64,000 bases of DNA from Hyalella azteca (lineage: Eukaryota; Arthropoda; Malacostraca; Amphipoda; Hyalellidae): contig NW_025946654.1 in the NCBI RefSeq assembly GCF_000764305.2, positions 248,001-312,000 of the forward strand, read 5' to 3'. Below the pieces are notes generated by a model. That model was not told the DNA's origin. It saw only the letters and a list, made by a program, of their open reading frames with translations, and did not search any database. Each line of letters opens with the position of its first letter. Positions within the stretch are counted from its first letter, which is position 1. The translations under genes and the position numbers were made by a program. This document shows positions 55,260 through 64,000 of the stretch, piece after piece.

Positions 55260-58200
55260 TGGATGACCTTTCCGCGTAAAAAAGATACGTACACCTTTAA
55301 GAAGCAATTTTACCTTGAGAATAAAGTTTGCGAAGGGAATTCACAAGCAATCAGTATAATTTCGTAAATCAAAAATTTGAAGTGTGACGTTCTAAATTGC
55401 TCTCCTTTTGCTTTTACTGAGACGGCAAAGCTCCGCCATAATATCTAGACTCAAAAGTTCAATTCAAACTTTACTGTTACGTGACACATTTTCTCATTAT
55501 TGTCCGGTTAGTAGCGCCTGACAGTATAAAGACTATCCTGCCATCGGTAATATATTAAAAAATATGAAACTAAACTAAACTCATACGAATAGATGAATAT
55601 TACAGACAATGTAAATGAATTTAGATTAAAGTTGTTGGAAAAAGCATTTTCCACATGCTTCATTAAGCTTGAATATCTGGACTTGTTTTGTGTTGTAAAA
55701 TTAGTAAACGGAAACTGTAGGTTGTTGAGAGGATAGCCGGAGAGTCAGTTGGAGGAGACACGTGGCGCCGAATACACAGATTACTATAGCTTCCTGATAC
55801 GCTAGCCCTTTTACGTGTCCAGTGTCCGAACTATTTAATATAAGCTATATAGTCCTAAATGAACTTCTGTTAAAACCGATTTGTGACTAATTGTATTAAC
55901 CTACTTCGTGAATAAAGCTATTGAACTTAACGTCTGCAAGTGCCCTTTCCAAATTCGTGATTAATTATAGAATCAACAGTTAGACAACGCAATGTACTAA
56001 AGAACGATCACTATAGGCCTATATGCGGTGCCTCAGCTGATGCGGCAGCTGACAGGCCCGACAAAGTGAAAATAGAGCAAGCAAAGAAACTATCCACGTA
56101 TAAAGCTTGTAAGGAGCAAACGCATGTAAGAGTAGAATAAGAGAAGACAACAACGAAGTACTGACGTACGAAGACACGGATGAGAAAACATGGACATGGA
56201 GGAACGAAGCACAACACTCGTGGAGTCACGAACAACACGGATAAAAATAAACAATTATATAGAATAATTTAGGCACACTTTGCAAGAAAATTAGCGATAA
56301 ACGAAACATGGCATCAACTTATTATAAAAATAGAATTTCGTTTTCAAAATTAAATTCATTTTCATCAAATTAGAAAAATTTATAGAAACTTAAAACATTT
56401 TAAACTATTGTATAAATTCAATAACCAACGCACAAATCCACACAAACGAAACTATAAAAAGTATCACAAAATTTTCAAGAAAATTTTTGAAATGATAAAG
56501 TACGCTTACAAGTAGACGGGAGAAAAGCTGGTCATTTAGGTGCAGAAGCCTCAAGCGTTAAAAACTAGCAAACTACGAATAAGAACTGTGATAAAATATC
56601 TACAGATATGTACCCGCAACAATGTCTATGAAGTAAGCCTCAAAGAGTTTACAGGGGATTGTGCATAGTCCCTTTATAGTATAGTCTGCAAGCAAGAAAA
56701 CACACGAGGTCACACATGGCACGAAAGCGAAACACTTCACTTCACCACAGTGAAAAATTATGGCCGAATTTACGCCAACTGTCACCCATAATACGGCCAT
56801 ATTTTTCATTGGGTGAAGGTATTTCAACCTGCAAAAAGTCATGGCTGAATCTGGGAGGTTTCATCATCGTCCAATTAACGGCTATAATTATTGCATGAAT
56901 GTTTTCTGTTGGGCATTGGCAAAATACTCGACAAAAACATAGAAGAATTATGAGTGGCCGATAGTCGGACAATGTGTGGCCACCGATCCTCCTGCCATGA
57001 TTTCCAGCATGGTTGAGGCAGATTGTGTATTTTAGGCGGCACAATTAACTCAATGGCACCACAAAAAGACGTCACATGTAAAGGTTAAACAGGATATCCT
57101 CGATAGCTGTTTCTATAACTCCAATTGTAAATCATTGAAAATTATCGACGGCTGATCATCGGCCACCGAACAGTGGGACTTGATTTTTAATGTGCTGGCA
57201 GCTTACTCTCAGCTTGTTATAATAGACACATCGCGTTCAGGCACAAGCAATGTAAATCGGTATTTCCATGTGAATAAAGTTGCCTCTAACATTGGACTTA
57301 GTGCTTGGTGCACATTTAGGCAGCAATAAATAGGTTATTTACAATTTTTATTGCTCCTAGTTTTCGATCGATGATTATACCTGACCGGCGATCAGAGATA
57401 CGACACGAGACACTGTCGGTCTCAGGTCCGAACGAAGCCGGACCTTGATATCATTCACACTGAAACTGATCAAGATAATTTACAGTGAAAGTAATAACCA
57501 GAGGCCAAACGACTCTGACACATCGATGAATTGATATGTAAAAATTCAATTGAAATAAAAAATGTTTTTATGTGCTTGAACGCAAAGGGTCCACATACTT
57601 TTTTGCACTCTAGGAAGGCATTTGAATTGCCAAACCTCGAGGAAGAGAAAGAGAGAGAGAACTCTAGATCTAACTACGTAGTAGCGGTGCAAAAGTAAGG
57701 CATCAACAGAGCTTAATTAAAAATATAATGGAATGAAGCAGAAGAGGAAGATGAAGTTGTTTAAATTTATCTCAGTCAATGTGAAGAAAGGTCTTTAATT
57801 TTAGAATAAGGCAATATTTGGCATTAGAGTTGAAGAACGAAACATATTCGTGATATATAAAAATGTAAATTTATTTAGGATTTATTTATAATAGGATTAA
57901 TTTATCTTGTTAATAATGAGTTTTATAAATGATGAAATTCGATCAAAGAAAATAAAATAAAAAATTATCTATGCTAACAATAGAATGCAGAGCGCATTTG
58001 CCTGCATAGAAAATTCAACTTGGGCAAAATTAAAATAATTTTATGAGAGAAAATTCATTATTGAATATCAACACCTGAAAAAATACAGCCTTCTGGTCTC
58101 AGCGATGCTGCCCCATCATAAAGATTAGTATTACTAAGACAATTCGATAATTCGGAACATCAACAATTTTGCCAAGGTGCTGAAAATATTTGACTTCGAA

Positions 58201-58850
58201 TTTTCCTAATTCCTTCCTTATTGAAAAATAAATTATTACAATCCGCTAATTTGAATCTGAAGATAAACCAGATTATTTGTCAGGAGGATAAACTAAATTA
58301 TGTCTGTAATCTTTTAACACAAATTCATCATAATTGATGTGAAATATTTCTCTGCCTGTCATTTATGGCACACCCTTTATTAAATCATTTCAATAAATCA
58401 CGGTGGAAAATAACCAAATATTTCGTATTAAGTTAAGTTGACACAATTTATTTCAAGGAAGGACATTACCAGATTTTCAATATTACTAACATTTACTATG
58501 TAGAAGGCATGAAAAAATTTACAGATTGCACGAAAATTCGTGAACCAGTCAATAGATTATATGCAACATGGCTGGCATTATTTTGAAACCTAGCAAGAGA
58601 ATTAAATGTAAACAAGTATCGACTGGGGGAATTTAATTCAATTATTCATCATAAAATATTTACTATCAACGTTTCTGATTCACGGTTGCTTCTTGAACCG
58701 ACGCAATTCAACGTGAGGTATTTGAAGCCATAATTGTTATCTAATGATCTTTTGAGCCAATTACCCTGTTTGATGGTAATTGGTCCTGAGGGTAATCAGT
58801 CCCGACTGAACTTAGTCCTGATTGAAGGTAATTGATCCTGCCTAAGAGTA
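55260..58850. other. no recognised gene; rest of block copy 1 and spacer
   Basis: Short ORFs near 56.0-56.2 and 56.6-57.1 kb recur in the second block, but on both strands and without splice support, so they look like shared non-coding sequence. 57,750-58,850 is unique AT-rich spacer with several GGTAATTGGTCCTGA-like short repeats near 58,770-58,850. Confidence 0.4.
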
Positions 58851-58861
58851 ATCCCGTGCAG

Positions 58862-59074
58862 ATGTTGATCAAAGTATGCAGAAAGTTATATGCTCTGATG
58901 TTATAATCATTGATAGAGATCCTAAAAGGCAAGCATTGCTAAGCGAGCGGCAATTCACTGAGATGAGCCACAACGTACGAACGATGCACCTCTACGAACA
59001 CCATTTCAATCAGATAGACGGAAAACTGAAGAAAATTATCCCAATATACGGGACGAAGACCTTTGATACTGCAG
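58862..59074 (+). CDS. unidentified conserved exon, copy 2
   Basis: 213 bp, phase 1/1, acceptor CCCGTGCAG, donor GATACTGCAG followed by GTACC. One base differs from the exon at 53,337 (Ala to Thr), whereas the sequence right after the donor differs at several percent or more. Equal length, equal phase and tandem order fit an alternative-exon pair. Confidence 0.5.
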
Positions 59075-60496
59075 GTACCTTGATACGCAGAGTGAATTGA
59101 AACTGGGCAGGTACGTTGGTACTCTCAAAAAAAAGAGGCACTTCATAAAATTATGGCAACGTGGAATGGTTGTGCAAAAATAGTGGGAATGGAACAAAGT
59201 TCAAACTTGGTTTGCGTAAAAAATGCTAAAAATCGTGGAGATTCATTAACTAACCGTGAGATTGCGGAAATCATCAAATTTTGTATAAAATTTAAATTCA
59301 GGAAACTTTCGATGCCTGGAAATTTATTTTGAAGACAGCGAAAAAGTTTCTGCGAGAATATCTAACACCTGTGCACCGTTCAATAAATATTTTAGAACAG
59401 AACATACAAGAAATATGTGTTTATCGTAGGGACTGAAAATACGAATTTGAATACTAATTCCGATTTACAAATGAAATGGGCAGATGAAGGAAAAAATATT
59501 AGAAACGAAGTTTGAAGCAAGTAAAAAATAAAGAAACCCGGAAAATGCGTTGTACCGAATTCATCAGGAAACATGTTCGTAAATCCGAAATTTATTGGAT
59601 TGTTTCGTAAGGGGAAACCTAAATTAAAATGAAGAGATTTTTCGCGAAGAAATTATGCTCTGAGTTGAAGCAATAATTTTCAGTGACAGAATATGAGTAG
59701 ACATGTGCTATTAATCGAAACTTAATGAAGAGAAGAAGGAAATCAGATGAAGAAGAGATGTGCAGAGCAACAGAAAATGAATATAAGGAGCTGACATTCA
59801 TGAATAACATGGATGAGCATAAATATAGGTACCAATCGAGAGATATAAGATTTGAAGCATATACAAAGCTGCTAGAAATACATTAACTGCTAGCTGTAAC
59901 ATTGAGTATATATTGCTGAAGTGAATGACTGTACATCATCGATTACTTAGTATTTTTGAATAAGTTTTACGAAGCGTACATGCTTAATATTAGTTCGATC
60001 ATTGACGTAAGATTCCCCTAAATGTGCAGTGAATGTAGTGAGTAAAGAATGTGTCGAAAGAAAACACTTTCGGAAAGAAGCAATGAAGCATGGAACACTG
60101 GAAAATTATTATATAAATGCAGGAATAAACTGATAAAAAACAATTTCAACTGTCTGGAAAACTAAACTATTCAGTTGAACTCGTCGATTATTCAGTAGGG
60201 TAATTGAGCTAAATCCTTCTTGACAATTACGACAATGAAGCAATTTCTGATAAAAATACCAGGAACGAATGAGAAATTCTAAAAATGTAAGAAGTTTTTG
60301 TTTAAGGAAAAATTATTAGCATGTGAAATAAAAGTATACAACGTTTTGAGAATGAAAGACGAGTCGAAAAACGTGCAAGAATGGTTTGATTTCCGATACT
60401 ATTTTTCGTTCCAATACTTGGATGTTAGATTCAAATAAAACAAAATATTCATTATTCACAAAATTATTTTTTATTTTTTTCCCAGATTATATAAAC

Positions 60497-60676
60497 ATGT
60501 TGAATGGTTTAGCATTCATTTCCTTGGTAATACTTTTTTTCAGGACATTCATGTTCCTCCATACGGACGGTTTAACTGCGCTGTCATGTGAAGGCGGTGA
60601 CTTCAAGTGCTTCTCGTCTAACGCGTTCATGTTTCACAGAGAAACATGTTCTTTTGCTCGGCAAATTGTCCAATAA
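60497..60676 (+). CDS. uncharacterised 59-codon ORF, copy 2
   Basis: MLNGLAFISLVILFFRTFMF then a short tail with SCEGGDFKCF and ETCSFARQIVQ. Same length and frame as 54,959-55,138, which suggests some constraint, but the changes are mainly amino-acid altering. Confidence 0.3.
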   Translation: MLNGLAFISLVILFFRTFMFLHTDGLTALSCEGGDFKCFSSNAFMFHRETCSFARQIVQ

Positions 60677-62779
60677 CTTTTTTTGTCGGGACAAAATGGG
60701 TAATATAAATATATTGTCAGAATACCTTACAAAACAGAAAACAAATTCCTTGTTTTTCATGATATACTAATTATTTTTGAAGCGTGTGTACATATATTTT
60801 TTGAGTGTACATATGGATGACCTTTCCGCGTAAAAAAGATACGTACACCTATAAGAAGCAATTTTCCCTTGGGAATAAAAGTTTGCGAAGGGAATTCACA
60901 AGCAATCTGTATAATTTTGTAACTAAAAAATTGGAGTTGGACGTTCTAAATTGCTCTCCTTTTGCTTTTACTGAGACAGCAAAGCTCCGCCATAATATCT
61001 AGACTCAAAAGTTCAATACAAACTTTACTGCTATGTGCTACATTTTCTCATCATTGTCCGGTTAGTAGCGCCTGACATTATAAAGACTATCCTGCCATCG
61101 GTAATATATTTAAAAATATGAAACAAAACTAAATTCATACGAATTGATGAATATTACAGACAATGTATATGAATTCAGATAAAAGTGAAATAGAGCAAGC
61201 AAAGAAACTATCCGCGGATAAAGCTTGTAAGGAGCAAACGCATGGAAGAGAAGAATAAGAGGAGAAGACAACAACGAAGTACTGACGTACGAAGACACGG
61301 ATGAGAAAACATGGACATGGAGGAACGAAGCACAACACTCGTGGAGTCACGAACAACACGGATAAAAATAAACAATTATATAGAATAATTTAGGCACACT
61401 TTGCAAGAAAATTAGCGATAAACGAAACATGGCATCAACTTATTATAAAAATAGAATTTCGTTTTCAAAATTAAATTCATTTTCATCAAATTAGAAAAAT
61501 TTATAGAAACTTAAAACATTTTAAACTATTGTATAAATTCAATAACCAACGCACAAATCCACACAAACGAAACTATAAAAAGTATCACAAAATTTTCAAG
61601 AAAATTTTTGAAATGATAAAGTACGCTTACAAGTAGACGGGAGAAAAGCTGACCATTTAGGTGCAGAAGCCTCAAGCGTTAAAAACTAGCAAACTACGAA
61701 TAAGAACTGTGATAAAATATCTACAGATATGTACCCGCAACAATGTCTATGAAGTAAGCCTCAAAGAGTTTACAGGGGATTGTGCATAGTCCCTTTATAG
61801 TATAGTCTGCAAGCAAGAAAACACACGAGGTCACACATGGCACGAAAGCGAAACACTTCACTTCACCACAGTGAAAAATTATGGCCGAATTTACGCCAAC
61901 TGTCGCCCATAATGCGGTCATGTTTTTCATTAGGTGAAGATATTTCTACCTGCAAAAAGCCATGGCTGGATGTGGGAGGTTTCATCATCGTCCAATAAAC
62001 GGCTATCATCATTGCATGCATGTTTTCTGTCGGGCATTGGCGCAATACTCGACAAAAACATAGAAGAATTATGAGTGGCCGATAGTCGGACAATGTGTGG
62101 CCACCGATCCTCCTGCCAAGATTTCCAGCATGGTTGAGGCAGATTGTGTATTTTAGGCGGCACAATTAACTCAATGGCACCACAAAAAGACGTCACATGT
62201 AAAGGTTAAACAGGATATCCTCGATAGCTGTTTCTATAACTCCAATTGTAAATCATTTAAAATTATCGATCGCTGATCATCGGTCACCGAACAGTGGGAC
62301 TGGATTTTTAATGTGCTGGCAGCTCACTCTTAGCTTGTTATAAAAGACACATCGCGTTCAGGCACAAGCAATGTAAATCGGTATTTCCAAGTAAATAACG
62401 TTGCCTCTAACATTGGACTTGGTGCTTGGTGCACATCTAGGCAGCAATAAATAGGTTATTTACAATTATACCAGACCGGCGATCAGAGATACGACACGAA
62501 ACACTGTCGGTCTCAGGTCCGAACGAAGCCGGGCCTTGATATCATTCACACTGAAACTGATCAAGATAATTTACAGAGAAAGTTATAAACCAAGGCCAAA
62601 TGACTCCTACAAATCGAGGAATTGATATGTGAAAATTCAATTAAAATAAAAAATGTTTTTATGTGCTTGAACGCAAAGGTCCACATATTTTTCTGCACTC
62701 TAGGAAGGCATTTGAATTGCCAAACCTCGAGGAAGAGAAAGAGAGAGAACTCTAGATCTAACTACGTAGTAGCGGTGCA

Positions 62780-64000
62780 GTTTCACTAAATAAGTAATCA
62801 GAAATGTGTGGTGAAACTCTAAGGCAAAAAAACAAACTATATTTCACGAGTTTTAAATTCATAGAAAACATATTTTGTGAACACGTGGACTTATGGTGAA
62901 GAATGATAGCTTTCAAGCAATACGAGAAAAACCAGAGCTAGAGGACACAAAATAGTTACAAGTACGAATGTTAAATGAAATACCTAGAATATGAGTCTAT
63001 TGGAACTTCATGACCGTAATTTTTGAAGGAAACTCTTATATGTTGGCTAAAGATTTGAAAAATAATCGAAAATACTGCTTTGTTACAAAAAATATGTAAT
63101 CAATTTTCATCGTATTGCTTGAACGCAATAATTGTAGTCACTGGTAGGTATCAAAGCACAGCGTTAAAAGAGAAGACGATTAAATAGAGGGCAAATCATA
63201 TTGTATGATACATGATGGTGAAATTGACAGTGAAGACTTCAAAAATTATTAAAACGTATAATTTTATCCATGTTTCAAGTGACAGGTGAGTATGGCAAAT
63301 TGAAACTGAGTAAATACTAATGATTTCTAGTGACAGCTGTGTATGGTCAATTGAAACTGGAGTAAAGACTAATGGTTTTTAGTGACAGCTGTGTATGGTC
63401 AATTGAAACTGGAGTAAAGACTTATGGTTTCTAGNTGACTGTCGGCTGAACTAATGCGCGTCATAATAAAAGCGTAGATAAAGTAACGGCGTCCGCTGTG
63501 GATAAATAACATGACGGAGGCAACTTCAATCCAGTATTCATGCTTGTTAGTGGCTTAAGGAATTTATTTAGAGGATAATTTAGTTTAGAGAACAAAACAA
63601 GGAACAATATTGAGACCAACAAACAAGGAACAGGAAGAAAGCCGACAAACAAGGGATAGGAAGGATGCCAACTAATAAGGAACAGGAAGAAAGCCATCAA
63701 ACAATAAAGCGCAACGTAACAGATGGATTGTGCGATAAGCTGCATGAATGGTGAGGGTGATGACTGTAAAATTTGTGATGACACGATAATGAAAATAGCA
63801 ATCAATTTGGGGACGGAGATTGTGCAGCAATTTAACGTCACAGAAAATTAGCTGATTGTTTTCCAGCCCAAGTTGAAAATGATGTGAGAACTGCTCATAC
63901 AATTCCCAACTACTGAGTGCTGGACAACTGTTGAAATATGAGGGATGACTTGGCATCCCCACATTTTAGGCTCAATTAAATGTCATGATATGATTAATTC
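62780..64000. other. window end, repeats and a single N
   Basis: Three units of about 57 bp around GTGACAGCTGTGTATGGTCA occupy 63,279-63,434 and end at an N (63,435). A looser GGAACAGGAAGAAAGCC repeat lies at 63,600-63,700. Minus-strand ORFs of about 100 codons overlap it without domain or splice support. No gene called. Confidence 0.5.

Larger units (their letters stand above)
53328..57750. repeat. tandem block, copy 1
   Basis: Homologous to 58,853-62,775 with scattered substitutions and indels, one piece (about 55,640-56,060) missing from copy 2. Homology begins nine bases before the exon at 53,337. It includes a GA-rich microsatellite near 57,640. Confidence 0.85.
58853..62775. repeat. 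tandem block, copy 2
   Basis: Second copy of 53,328-57,750, same orientation, start to start about 5.5 kb apart. Ends with the same GA-rich tract and CTAGATCTAACTACGTAGTA. Confidence 0.85.

Noticed and set aside
56600..57075. ORFs shared by both tandem blocks on both strands
   Set aside because: Shared because the blocks are homologous. Overlapping frames on both strands are kept about equally and none has splice support or a known domain.

Overview
The window is animal nuclear DNA, most likely from an arthropod. It is AT-rich, with short GC-richer exons flanked by GT/AG splice signals, long introns, foldback elements, a Penelope-like retroelement and many minisatellites. Nothing in it is prokaryotic. 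The species cannot be named from the sequence.

The main gene is on the minus strand and spans about 7.3 to 52 kb. It is the C-terminal part of UNC80, the very large auxiliary protein of the NALCN sodium-leak channel complex. The identification rests on family-typical exon peptides (for example SGLNQDTIGGLLKAGIAQYL, then LPWLNNPPTAMQQG), on their order, on matching intron phases across most junctions, and on a C-terminal peptide around QFKMGQIELQSS followed by a stop at 7,276. I number the visible exons x1 to x27 in transcript order: x1 near 51.8 kb, x27 at 7.3 kb. The N-terminal half lies outside the window, presumably above 64 kb.

The exons are not in one simple row. On the plus coordinate the order is: x27/x26 and a second x26 (7.3-9.5 kb); x25-x19 (12.9-17.4); a single N; x12, x11, x10, x9 and a scrap of x8 (18.9-20.97); x13-acceptor repeats, then x12, x11, x10, x9, a fused x8+x7, x6, a Penelope remnant, x5, x4, half of x3 (21-29.2); x13, a single N, x9, x8, x7 (29.5-32.6); x23-x19 again (33.8-36.0); x18-x14 (36.7-39.5); x13, half of x10, x9, x8, x7, x6, Penelope remnant, x5, x4, x3 (40.5-49.5); x4, x3 again (49.9-50.9); x2 and x1 (51.2-52). 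Coding exons are much better conserved between copies than introns. Some copies are broken (lost donor, frameshift, truncation, element insertion beside the acceptor). Two single-N gaps sit exactly at copy breakpoints, so part of the layout may come from scaffolding or separated haplotypes. One exon has four copies, so two alleles cannot explain everything.

The most unusual feature is that about half of the exon boundaries carry a local tandem array that covers or abuts the splice site. The units differ in sequence and length (33, 30, 57, 60-65, 83 and about 120 bp, among others) and many keep an intact consensus site. The extreme case is about 14 copies of a 30-bp unit containing CAG|GTGAGT after x14. 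A 33-bp unit gives x18 three in-frame acceptors, and a 39-bp array starts at the stop codon.

Flanks: 1-7.1 kb has only repeats and a few inverted repeats. From 53.3 to 62.8 kb a roughly 4-kb block is present twice in tandem. Each copy holds a plus-strand, phase-1/phase-1 exon of 213 bp with only one difference between copies, and a 59-codon ORF with a hydrophobic start. Neither is recognised.
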